64,000 nucleotides of DNA, taken from NCBI RefSeq assembly GCF_016509475.1, contig NC_057361.1, positions 65,575,445 to 65,639,444 on the forward strand. The letters are read 5' to 3'. Shown piece after piece: positions 22,979 through 34,000 of the stretch; position 1 is the stretch's first letter, and each line of letters starts with the position of its first letter. A program made the translations under genes and the position numbers. The notes below the pieces were generated by a model, which saw only the letters and a program-made list of their open reading frames with translations, did not search any database and was not told where the DNA came from. The DNA is from Prionailurus bengalensis. Its lineage: Eukaryota > Chordata > Mammalia > Carnivora > Felidae.

Positions 22979-23693
22979 TGAGCCCTAAAATCAAAAGTGA
23001 ACACACTGGCTTGTCCACTGGGAGTAGTGCAGATATAATGGGGAAATGTGGTCTGAGCAGTCAGCCAAAGATAATGTGAACAGAAGGCAGCTAAACTAAA
23101 GGAGAAATATGAAAAGGATATTGCTTCATACCATGCCAAGGGCAAAAGTAAAGTGGGAAAGAAGGGCCATGGCAGGCCAATAGATTCAAAGAAGAATGAA
23201 CCAGAAGGTGAGGAGGAAGAGGAAGAGGAGGAATAAGATGAATATGATGAGAAAGTGGAGGAAGATGAGGAATAAATGGTTATCCTGTAACAATATGTGT
23301 GGAATGTGCATATGTGCTCAGGCAATTGTTCTGCTAAGAGTATGAATTCAAATTCAGCTCACTGTATTAGCTTCACTATAAAAATTTTACAGACTTTTTT
23401 ATAGCTAAGATTTTTTGTATTAGCTTCACTATAAAAATTTTACAGACTTTTTTATAGCTAAGACTCTTTGTAGAGATAATACTTTTTAAACAATACAGGT
23501 TGTATCCTTTGAGGGGCTATTATATAGAGTTAAATGTTAAATCTTCTGATGTTGAATGTTTCTAAATATTTAATGGTTTTCTTAATTTTTTGACTTGTGT
23601 TTGTAGCACAGAAAAATTGCAAGAATGAGTATCATAGTAAATTTTGGGCTTTTTAGAATTTTTTTATTTTTAATAAAATTATGTATATTACAA
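22979..23693 (+). pseudogene. HMGB2: HMGB2 processed pseudogene, 5'-truncated
   Basis: HMGB2 is a nuclear two-HMG-box DNA-bending protein with an acidic tail. Here only the second half of box B onward is present, with no introns. Readable pieces are PKIKSEHTGLSTG, YEKDI, AKGKSKVGKKGHGRPIDSKK and NEPEGEEEEEEEE. It has several in-frame stops and frameshifts, then the stop and a long 3' UTR ending AATAAAATTATGTATATTA. The lysine- and glutamate-rich linker (KSKVGKKGHGRP) fits HMGB2 better than HMGB1 or HMGB3. Flanking AAAGAAA (22,972-22,978 and 23,694-23,700) may be the target duplication. It sits inside old L1 sequence, so it arrived after that L1. A 53-bp tandem duplication lies in the 3' UTR. 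It is not functional. Confidence 0.88.
23364..23469. repeat. 53-bp tandem duplication in the HMGB2 pseudogene 3' UTR
   Basis: Two adjacent copies beginning GTATTAGCTTCACTATAAAA at 23,364 and 23,417. They are nearly identical apart from their last bases. Confidence 0.93.
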
Positions 23694-24218
23694 AAAGAAA
23701 CAAGAAATTTCTGCAAATTGTAGCAAAATGAATGAATCTGGATGACATTATAATAAATAGAATAATCCAGACACAAAAAGACAAATACTGAATAGTCTCA
23801 CTTTGATGTGGAATCTAACTAAGCTGACCTCATAAAGGAAGAGAGTAGAATGGTGTTTACCAGTGGCTGGATGTTCGGGGAAATGAAGGGATGCTGGTCA
23901 AAAGACAAAGTTTCAGTTATGCAGATTAATAATTGATGGAGTTCTAAAGTGCAGCATGTTGACTATAGTTAATAATACTGTATTGTAAATTCAAAATTGC
24001 TTTAAAATTATATTTTAAGTGTCTCAGTATATAAACTGTCACCATGTGTGGTTATGGACATGCTAAATAGCTTTATTTGTGATAATTTCACAATGTACAC
24101 ATATATAAAAGCATCAGGTCTATATAATGTAAATACATACAATTTTACTTTCAAATTATACCACAATAAAGCTGGGAAAAAGAATTAAATAAATTAAATT
24201 AAATAATCAAAAAATTAG

Positions 24219-24359
24219 AAATAGATTTAAATCACAGTTCTGCTTATTAGCTCTGTAAATGTGGGTGGGATTCTTAGACCTTCTGGGCCTCAGTTTCTTC
24301 CAATATAAAGAAAAATAGTAAGATAGTTGAAAGAACTAGATGAGATACCTCAGGTAAGC
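24219..24359 (-). mobile_element. MIR-type fragment, right-arm copy
   Basis: Mirror of the MIR at 10,345-10,485. The complement CTTCTGGGCCTCAGTTTCTT is visible on the plus strand. Confidence 0.75.
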
Positions 24360-25705
24360 ATTAGTATATTTCCAGGAATATGGTAAATATACACTCATTA
24401 CTAACAATTCTAATTACATTATATAATTAATTCAACAAATATTTATCAAACATCTATTATTTACCAGATATTCTGCAAGGCAGACCAAAATAAGAATTTC
24501 ATGAATTGTACAACCTAGTGAAATGGACATTTCTTTACCTAATAATTCCAAATTTGAATAATCTAATTGTGGCAAATGATATGAAGTATATAGATGCATT
24601 GTGTTCTGAGTTTTTAAACTAGGATAATGGCTCAGATAAGCCAGGAAGGGGTTCGTTAAGAAGTAGCATAGTGGTAATGAAAGTAAAATATATGTTTTTT
24701 TTTGAAATATAATTTGAAAAATAAACGGATCTGTTGAGATTGGCATTTGGGTGGATACAGGATATAAGGTAGAGGTAAGTGTCAAAGGTTACTTCCAGTT
24801 TCCTGGAGTGAGCAATGGGAAAATAATATTTACTAAAATGGAGAATACGAAGTGAGGGACAAGTTGAACAAATGGATAACAAAGATTCAGCTTGGAAAAT
24901 TTTCAGTTTGACTTACCTAATATACATTGAGATACAGATATTAAATTGGAAGTTTAATGTAACATTCTGGAGTTTGTGAACCGAAAGTATAGACGTTTTG
25001 AAAATTCTTTTTTCTCTTAATTTTTTAATGTTTATTTCTGAGAGATAGAGAGAGGGTGGAGGGGGAGAGAAAGAGAGGGAGACACAGAATATGAAGCAGG
25101 CTCCAGGCTCGTAGCTGTCAGCACAGAGCCTAACACCAGAATTGAACTCACAAACTGATCCGTGAGATCATGACCTGAGCCAGTCAGAAACTCAACCAAC
25201 TGAGCCACACAGGCACCTCTGAAAATACAGATTTTAAGTGTAAAGAGTATACAGTACTTACAGTTACAAGACTGAATGAAAATTCTATGGACGTTAATCC
25301 AGTAAAGAAGATAAGAGCACTCAGAATAAAGTTCTGAGAAATCCCAATACTTAAAGACCAGATAGAAAATATAAAAATCCTGAGACAAAGTGGATAAAGT
25401 TCAAAGGAATTTAATGCCATCAAAGCCAAGGAAAGAGAGTGGTTCAAGAAGACAGAAGTTAAATGTCTAATAAAAGGCCAGGTAAAATGAATTTGTCCAT
25501 ATAATTTGTCAACATGGAGATGACTGGCAAAGTGGGTTTCAATAAAATTGTTAGGTGGATGACTTATTGGAGTGAATTGAGAAGTTACTAGGAATAGTGT
25601 GAATAATGATACCTTGAAGAGCATTAGGGTTGTCAGATAAAATACAAGGTGTCCTGTATTTTTATTTACTAAATGTTTCAGCCCTTGTTCATATACAAGC
25701 AACCC
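24360..25705. other. Arm DNA without a recognised gene (right copy)
   Basis: Mirror of 8,999-10,344, including its open frames with unchanged translations. The unchanged frames reflect arm identity, not protein-level selection. Confidence 0.6.
25006..25219 (-). mobile_element. tRNA-derived SINE, right-arm copy
   Basis: Exact mirror of the SINE at 9,485-9,698, as far as I could compare. Confidence 0.92.
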
Positions 25706-25708
25706 ATT

Positions 25709-25744
25709 TATCTATCTATCTATCTATCTATCTGTCTATCTATC
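25709..25744. repeat. (TATC)n microsatellite, right-arm copy
   Basis: Mirror of the GATA repeat at 8,960-8,995, with the same unit count and the same interruption. Confidence 0.95.
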
Positions 25745-28406
25745 TCAAGTTAGGTAACATGCAGTGTAGTCTTGGCCTCAGGAGTATAACCCAGTGATTC
25801 AATTCAACTCTTACATAGGACACCCAGTATTCATCCAAAAGAGTGCCCTCCTTAATGTCTGCCACCCATTTAACCCACCCCCACCAACCCTCAGTTTGTC
25901 TCTGTATTTAAAAGTCCCTTATGGTTTGCCTCTCTCTGTGTTTTTATTTTATTTTTCCTTCCCTCCACTTATTTTAATCTGTTAAGTTTCTAAAATTCCA
26001 CTATGAGTGAAATCATGTGATATCTATCTTTCCCTGTCTTATTTTGCTTAGAATAATACCTTCCGGTTCTATTCACATTGTTGCAAATGGCAAGATTTCA
26101 TTCTTTTTCATCACCCAGTAGTATTTCATTGTATATATACCACATCTTCTTAATCCATTCATCAGTCGATGGACATTTGGGCTCTTCCCATTATTTGGCT
26201 ATTGTTGATAGCACTGCTACAATCATTGGGGTGCATGTGCCCCTTCAAATCAGCAGTCCTGTTTCCTTTGGATAAATTCCTAATAGTGCAATCGCTGGAT
26301 CATAAGGTAGTTATTTTTTTTATTTTTTGAGGAACCTCCACACAGTTTTCCAGAGTGGCTGCACCAGTTTGCAATCCCACCAACAGTGCAAGTTTCTGCA
26401 CAGCAAAAGAGACAATCAACAAAATTAAACGTGACTAACCCAATGGGAGAAGATATTTGCAAACGACATATTGGATAAAGGGTTAGTATCCAAAACCTAT
26501 AAAGAACTTTCCAAATTCAACACCCAAAAAAAAAATAATCCAGTGTAGAGCAGAAGACATGAATAGACACTTCTCCAAAGAAGACATCCAGATGGCAATA
26601 AGACACATGAAAAGATGCTTAACATCACTCATCAACAGGGAACTACAAATCAAAACCACAATGATACAACCTCACACCTGTCACAATGGCTAAAATTAGC
26701 AACACAGGAAACAACAGGTGTTGGTGGGGATGTGGAGAAAGGGGTAGTACACTTTTGTACTATTGGTGAAAGCTACTCTGGCTTTCTTGTGATGTCCATT
26801 AGCATGATATATGTTTCTCCATCCTCTCATTTTCAAACTGCGGGTGTCCTCAGGTGTACAATGAGACTCCTGTGTGCAGCATATAGATGGATCTTGTGTT
26901 TTGTTGTTTTTTTTAATCCATTTGATACCCTATGTCTTTTGACTGGTGAATTTAGTCCATTTACACATTCAGAATGATTATTGAAAGATATGGATTTAGT
27001 GTCATTGTCTTATCTGTAGGTTTTGTGCTTGTGGTGGTGTCTCTGGTCCTTTGTAGTCGTTTCAGCTTTCCACTCACAGAGTTCTCATTAGGAGGTCTTG
27101 CAGGGCTGGATTAGTGGTCATGAGCTCCTTTAGTTTTTGTTTGTCTGGGAAAGCCTTTATCTCTCCTTCTTTTCTGAATGACAACCTTGCTGATAGAGGA
27201 TTCTTGGCTGCACATTTTTCCCCATCAGCACATTGAATATTTCCTGTCACTCCCTTCTGTCCCACCACGTTTCAGTAGACAGGTCTGCTACAACCTTTAT
27301 GTGTCTACCCTTGTTGTATAAGGACGATTTGTCCATAACTGCCTTCAGAATTCTTTCTTTATATTTGTATTTTGCCAATTTCACTATGATGTGTCATGGT
27401 GTTGACCTGTTTTTATATTTTGAAGGGACTTCTCTGTTCCTCTTGGACTTGGATGTTTGTTTCCTTCCCCAGATTAGGGAAGTTCTCAGGTATAATTTGT
27501 TCAAATAAATCTTTTACCCCTTTCTCTCTGTCTTCTTCTGGAACTCCTATGATATGGACATTTCTTTTCATGGAACCACTTAGCTCTCTAATTCTCCCCT
27601 CATGATCTAGTCATTTCCTTTCCCTCTTTTTTTTTTCAGTTTCATCATTTTCCATACTTTTGTCTTCTATTTCACCTATTCTCTCCTCTCCTTCTATCCT
27701 CGCTGTCCCTGTATCTAGTTTATTTTGCATCTCATTTATAGCATTTCTTAATTCATTGTGGCTAGTTCTTAGGTATTTGATCTCTGAAGCAATAGGTTTT
27801 CTCTTGTCTTCTATGTTGTTTTCAAGCCTAGCTATTAGTCTTATGATTGTTATCTTAAAATATTTTCAGATATATTGTTTATAACTCTTTTGAGCTATTC
27901 CCTGGTGGTGATTTATTCCTGGATTTTCTATTGGGAAAATTCTTCCATTTTGTCATTTTGGCTGTTTCTGTCTTTTGTGTGTTTTAATAGTTTGTTATGT
28001 GTCCTAAACCTGTGAGTACTACTATATTCACAAGGGGTCATACACTGTCCAGGGCCTGGCACTTCAGGAAGTGTTTTGTTTTGGTTTGGTTTGTTTGCAT
28101 GCACTCTGTTGTTGCATTTTTGCTGCTGTATCCCACTAGTCAGTCCTCTGCAAAGCTCCTCCATGCTTGTAGTGGTGGAGTTTTGGGCCGTCAACCAGAT
28201 GTGCTTTGATTGATTTGTTGAAGTAACCCTGGAACAAAAAGGAAAAAGGAGGGAAACCCTGTACCATAAAAACAGAAAAAAGAGAGGGGAGAAAAGAATG
28301 CCAGAGAATCAAAAAAAAAAAAAAAACTATAAGGCTAAATCCAGATAAAGAGTAATAAAGAAGAAGAAATAGAAAAGCTGTAAAAAGAATGAGTAAAAAT
28401 TCCTGA

Positions 28407-28456
<50 letters not shown>

Positions 28457-28501
28457 TCACACACACACACACATATGTGTGTGTGTGTGAGTGTGTGTGT
28501 G

Positions 28502-28559
<58 letters not shown>

Positions 28560-28681
28560 ATTTTTCTGCCATTCTGCTAATTGATTCCCTGGGTGTTCCA
28601 AATGATCTGACCTCAATTCAGCTGTGTTTGAGGGACCAGGAATATTACAGTCCCCCTACTCTCCCACCATTTTAATTCTCC
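25714..28681 (-). mobile_element. Internally rearranged L1, right-arm copy
   Basis: Mirror of 6,035-8,990. It contains the ORF1 remnant (27,074-27,956 on minus), the ORF2 start (26,757-27,005 on minus) and the reversed ORF2 block (26,390-26,756, here on plus). It is longer than its partner by the 12-nt TA expansion. Confidence 0.85.
28404..28565. repeat. Compound microsatellite, right-arm copy
   Basis: (TC)n(CA)n…(TG)n(TA)n, mirrored from 6,151-6,300 with 12 extra bases in the TA run and all other blocks the same. Confidence 0.95.
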
Positions 28682-28718
28682 TCTCACAAGTAGCCCCTTT
28701 TAAAATCTAATTCTGAAT

Positions 28719-28941
28719 GGGGCGCCTGGGTGGCGCAGTCGGTTAAGCGTCCGACTTCAGCCAGGTCACGATCTCACGGTCTGTGAGTTCGAGCCCCGCG
28801 TCGGGCTCTGGGCTGATGGCTCAGAGCCTGGAGCCTGTTTCCGATTCTGTGTCTCCCTCTCTCTCTGCCCCTACCCCGTTCATGCTCTGTCTCTCTCTGT
28901 CCCAAAAATAAATAAACGTTGAAAAAAAAATTAAAAAAAAA
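28719..28941 (+). mobile_element. tRNA-derived SINE (SINEC type), right-arm copy, well preserved
   Basis: GGGGCGCCTGGGTGGCGCAG head, B box GTTCGAGCCCC near 28,787, CT-rich body ending ATAAATAAACGTTG plus A tail. Duplication TAAAATCTAATTCTGAA at 28,701-28,717 and 28,942-28,958. This is the best evidence in the window for a felid source. Confidence 0.97.
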
Positions 28942-28958
28942 TAAAATCTAATTCTGAA

Positions 28959-29162
28959 GGAAAATGTAGATGGATAATTGATAATAGATAGGTGAGAGCT
29001 AGCTAGCTATATAGCTAGCTAAATAGACAGATAGATAACTGAAGGATATCGGAAATCCAGAAGTTTATTTTTTCAAGATGAAGAGAGTAGAATATTTGAA
29101 TAACGATGTGAAAGATCTATCCCTGGTGCTTGTTAAGAATACACTAGGATGGAGACTTTATG
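28959..29162. other. Short non-coding stretch between SINE and L1 (right copy)
   Basis: Mirror of 5,554-5,757, including the CTAGCTAG-type self-complementary repeat near 29,000. Confidence 0.7.
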
Positions 29163-30089
29163 AAGGAAGATGGCGGCGTATGAGGACACTGGGCTCACCG
29201 CATCCTGCTGATCACTTAGATTCCACCCACATGTGACTAAATAACCCAGAAAACCACCAGAAGACTAGCAGAATGGACTCTCCAGAGCCAACCTTAGACA
29301 AGAGGCCCATGGAAAAGGATAGGAGGGATGGAGAGGTGGTGTGCACTACACGGACTGGTGGGAGGGAGCTGGGGAGGTGGAGGGGCACCCCTCCTGGCAT
29401 GGCAGAGCCCCTGAGTCTGACTTGCAAAAGCACAGGGACCGGACTGTGTGAGTTCTGACAGCCAGCAGACTTAACATCTGGAATGTTAAAAGTCAGCAGC
29501 TCTGCTCAGAGAGCACAAGGGCGAGAGGACACCTGGAGGGAGGGTTGTTGAGCCCTGGAAGACAGAGCTCAGCTTGGTGGGGAACAAAGGCACTGGCCAG
29601 CGCCATCTCCCTCTCCCATCTCCCAGCTGAAATCCCAAAGGGACCTAGTTCCGATCACCAAACTGGCTTGCACCGCACAAAAACCCAATGCTGTGCTTCT
29701 GTGGATCCATCCCTCTGATGGGTGTGCCTCCCTCCTGGTGCTGCAGGGCCCCTCCCGTAGGGGACCACCTATGGCAAAGCGAGCTAAGCCCGCCCCTCCT
29801 TCCACTGTGCACCTTACAGATCCACCCCAGCTAATACGCCAGATCCATCAAAGCAGCACCAGAAGCCTGGCAGTGTGCAAGTAGTCCAGACAGGGGCCAC
29901 ACCACTCCACAGTGAGTCCTGCCCCTGGGAGAGGGGAAGATAAGGTACACGCCAGTCTGACTATGGCCCCAACGGTGGGCTGGGGACAGACATGGCATCT
30001 GACTGTGGCCCCACCCACCAACAAAAGTTACTCCAGACAGCATAGGGGAAGTGCCCCAGAGTTCTGCGCCACTCCAGGGACCATCCAAA
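29163..30089 (+). promoter_or_regulatory. L1 5' UTR, relic internal promoter region (right copy)
   Basis: Mirror of the 5' UTR at 4,627-5,553, with no difference found. GC-rich, in contrast to its AT-rich surroundings. Confidence 0.75.
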
Positions 30090-30968
30090 ATGACCAAACA
30101 GAAGAATTTTCTTCAAAAGAAACTCCAGAAAGTAGCAACAGCTAACGAATTGATCAAAAGGGATTTAAGCAATATAACGAGCCATGAATTTAGAATAATA
30201 CTCAAAAAATTAATTGCTGGGCTTGAAAAAAGTATAGAGGACAGCAGACAATCTTACTATAGAGATCAAGGTATTAAGAAACAGTCATGAGGAGCTAAAA
30301 AGTGGTATAAGTGAGGTGCAAAATTAAATGGAGCGGTCATAGCACAGAATGAAGAGGCAGAGGAGAGAATAGATGAATTATAAGATACAAATATGCAAAA
30401 AGAGGAAGCTGAGAAAAGAGAGATAAAAAGAGCCAGGAGTATGAGGGGAGAGTTAGAGAACTAAGTGATGCAATCACGTGCAACAATATCCATATAATAA
30501 GTATTCCAGAAGAGGAAGACAGAGAGAAAGGGGCTGAAGGCATACTTGAACAAACCATAGCTGAGAACTTTCCTGATCTGGGGAGGGAAAAAGGCATTGA
30601 AATCCAAGATGCACAGAGAACTGTCTTCAGACGTAACTTGAATTGATCTTCTGCAGGACATATCACAGTGAAACTGGAAAAATAGAAGGAGAAAGAGAAC
30701 ATTCTGAAGGCAGCTAGGGATAACAGGCACTAACTTACAAAGGTATACACATGAAGGTAGTAGCAGACTTTTCTACTGAAAATTGGCAGGTGAGCAAAGA
30801 ATCTTCAATGTGATGAACAGAAAGAAACATGCAGCCAAGAATCCTTATCCAGCAAGTCTGTCATTCAGAATAGAAGGAGAGATAAAGGTTTTCCCAAATA
30901 AACAAAAACTGAAGGAATTCATCACCACTAAACCAGCCTTACAAGAGATCCTAAGGGGCACTCTGTGA
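30090..30968 (+). pseudogene. L1 ORF1 remnant, broken
   Basis: MTKQKNFLQKKLQKVATANEL at the start is shared with the left L1. The tail reads LSFRIEGEIKVFPNKQKLKE and LRGTL plus stop at 30,968. Frameshifts near 30,290 and 30,640 separate the pieces. Up to about 30,584 it equals the left L1 ORF1; after that it differs often (e.g. TCTTCAGACGTAAC versus TCCCTTCAGACATAAC). Confidence 0.88.
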
Positions 30969-31036
30969 GTGAAGTGTTGCAAGGACCAAAAAGTACCAGA
31001 GACATCACTAAAAGCATGCAACCTACAGATATCACA

Positions 31037-34000
31037 ATGACTGTAAACCCATAACTTTCTGTAATAGCACTAAATGTAAATGGACTAAATGTGCCAACCA
31101 AAAGACATAGGGTATCAGAATGGATAAAAAAAAAAAAACAAGACCCATCTATTTGCTGTTTGCAAGAGATTCATTTTAGACCTAAGAACCCCTTCAGATA
31201 GAAAGTGAGGGGATGGAGAACTACCTATCATGCTACTGGAAGTCAAAACAAAGGTAGAGTAGCCATCCTTATATCAGACAAAGTAGACTTTAAATTAAAG
31301 GCTGTAGAAAGAGATGAGGAAGGGCATTATATAATAATTCCAGGGTTTATCCATCAGGAAGAGCTAACAATTATAAATGTCTATGTGCCAATCATGGGAG
31401 CCCCAAATATATAAAACAATTAATCACAAACATAAACAACTTTGTTGATAAGAATGTGGTAATTGCAGGGGACCTTAATACTCCACTTACAATGGATAGA
31501 TCATCTAGACACAGGATCAGTAAAGAAACAAGTGCGCTGAATGACACATTGAATCAGATGGACCTGACAGATATATTTAGAACTCTGCATCCCAAAGCAA
31601 CAGAAAATACTTTCTTCTCTAGTGTTAAAGGAACATTCTCCAAGATATATCACATACTGGGTCACAAAACAGCCCTTCATAAGTATACAAGAATTGAGAT
31701 CATGCCATGCACACTTTTAGACAACAATGCTATGAAGCTCAAAATCAACCACAGGAAAATTCTGGAAAACCTCCAAAAGCGTGAAGGTTAAAGAACTCCC
31801 TACAAAAGAATGAATGGGTCAACCAGGCAATGAGAGAAGAAATTAGAAGATATATGGAAACAAATGAAAATGAAAATACAACAATCCAAACGCTTTGGGA
31901 TGCAGCAAAAGCAGTCCTGAGAGGAAAATACATTGCAATACAGGCTTATCTCAAGAAACAAGAAAAATCACAAATATAATATCGAACAGAACACATAAAA
32001 GCAATATAATCAGTACAGCAAAGACACCCCAAATCCAGCAAAAAAGAAATAATAAAGAATAGAGTAGAAATAAATGATATAGAATCTAAAAAAAATAGTA
32101 GATCAGATCAATGAAAATAAGGGTTGTTTTTTTTGAAAAAATAAACAAAATTTATAAACCTCTAGCCAGGCTTCTCAAAAAGAAAAGGGAGAGGACCCAA
32201 ATAGAGAAAATCACAAATGAAAATTGATTTATTACAACCAGTCCCTCTGAAATAAAAGTAATTATCAGGGAGTACTATTAAAACTTTTATGCCAACAAAC
32301 TGGACAACCTGGAAGAAATGGACAAATTCCTATGCATCCACAGATGTCTAAAACTCAAATGGGAAGAAATAGAAAATTTTAAGAGACCCATAACCAGTGA
32401 CGAAATTGAATCAGTTATCAAAAATCCTCCAACAAATAAGAGTCCAGTACCAGATGGCTTCTCAGGGGAAATCTACCAGACATTGAAAGCAGAGGTAATA
32501 CTTATACTTCTCAAGCTGTTATAAAAAATAGAAATGGAGGGAAAACTTCCAGACTCATTCTATGAATCCAGCATTACTTTTATTCCTAAACCAGACAGAG
32601 ACCCGGAAAAAAGGAGAATTACAGGCCAATATCCCTGATGAATACGGATGCAAAACTTTTCAACAAGATACTAGAAAATCGAATTCAACAGCATATAAAA
32701 AGAATGATTCACCATGATCAACTGGGATTCATTCCTGGGCTGCAAGACTGGTTCAATATTGGCAAGTCAATCAATGTGATACATAACAGTAACAAAAGTA
32801 AACATAAGAAACATATGATCCTGTCAATCGATGCATAAAGAGCATTTGACAAAATTCTGCATCTTTCCTTAATAAAAACCCTCAAGAATGTCGGAATAGA
32901 AGGAACATACTTAAACATCATCAAAGCCTTTTATGAAAGCCCACAGGTAAAATCATCCTTATTGTAGAAAAACTATGAGATTTCCCCCTGAGATCAGGCA
33001 CAAGACAAGGATGCACATTCTCACTGCTGTTGTTTAACGTAGTGTTGGAAGTTTTAGCAACAGCAATCAGACAACAAAAAGATATCAAAGGCATAATAAT
33101 TGTCAAAGATAATGTCAAGCTTTCACTTTTTGCAAATGACATGATATTATACATGGAAAACCCGATAGACTTCACCCAAAGTCTGCTAGAATGATACATG
33201 AATTCAACAAAGTTACAGTATACAAAATTAATCTACAGAAATTAGCTGCATTCATATACACTAATAATGAAGCAACAGAAAGACAAATAAAGAAACTGAT
33301 TCCTAGATCTGATATATGAAGTCAGCAAAGTCACAGGATACAAAATCAATGTACACAAATCAGTTGCATTGTTATACACTAACAACGAAGCAACAGAAAG
33401 ACAAATAAAGACAATGATCCCATTCACAATTGCACCAAGAATTATAACATACATAGGAATAAACCTAACTAAAGATGTAAAAAATCTATATTCTGAAAAC
33501 TATACAAATCTTATGAAGGAAATTGAAGAAGAAACAAAGTAATGGAAAAACATTCCATGCTCATGCATTGGAAGAAAAAATATTGTTAAAATGTCAATAC
33601 TACCCAAGGCAATCTACACATTCAATGCAATCCCAATAAAAATTGCAGCAGCATTCTTCCTGAAGCTAGAACAACCAATCCTAAAATTTGTATGGAACCA
33701 CAAAAGACCCCGAAAAGTCAAAGTAATATTGAAGAAGAAGACCAAAGCGGGAGGCATCACAATCCCAGGATTTAGCTTCTACTACAAAGCTGTAATCATC
33801 AAGACAGCATGGTATTGGCACAAAAACAGACACATAGAACAATGGAATATAATAGAAACCCCAGAATTAGACCCACAAAAGTATGGCCAATTAGTCTTTG
33901 ACAAAGCAGGAAAGAATGTCCAATGGAAAAAAAAAAGACAGTGTTTTAAACAAATGGTGCTGGGAGAACTGGACAGCAACATGCAGAAGAATGAAACTAG

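Larger units (their letters stand above)
21626..24182 (+). mobile_element. Old L1 ORF2 C-terminal part and 3' end
   Basis: Continues the old ORF2 (CCAAAGAAGTGAAAGATCTG onward) through the C-terminal region to a 3' end at CAATAAAGCTGGGAAAAAG. It is interrupted by the HMGB2 pseudogene at 22,979-23,693. Its A-rich end coincides with the inner edge of the right palindrome arm. Confidence 0.85.
24183..30584 (-). repeat. Right arm of the ~6.4-kb inverted repeat
   Basis: Reverse complement of 4,132-10,525, with the same elements in mirrored order. Three indels distinguish it: GTTT missing near 24,208, six more TA units near 28,520 and one T/A fewer near 30,415. The inner edge adjoins the A-rich tail of the old L1. 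The outer edge lies in L1 ORF1. Confidence 0.96.

Noticed and set aside
22933..23325. 130-aa minus-strand serine-rich frame
   Set aside because: It is the antisense of the acidic and basic tail of the HMGB2 pseudogene.
28719..28800. tRNA gene (A and B boxes present)
   Set aside because: The tRNA-like head is part of a SINE with body, tail and target duplication, so it is not a stand-alone tRNA gene.
4132..30584. Terminal inverted repeats of a giant DNA transposon
   Set aside because: The arms are made of unrelated L1s, SINEs and unique DNA, no transposase is present, the outer edges lie inside L1s, and no target duplication frames the structure.
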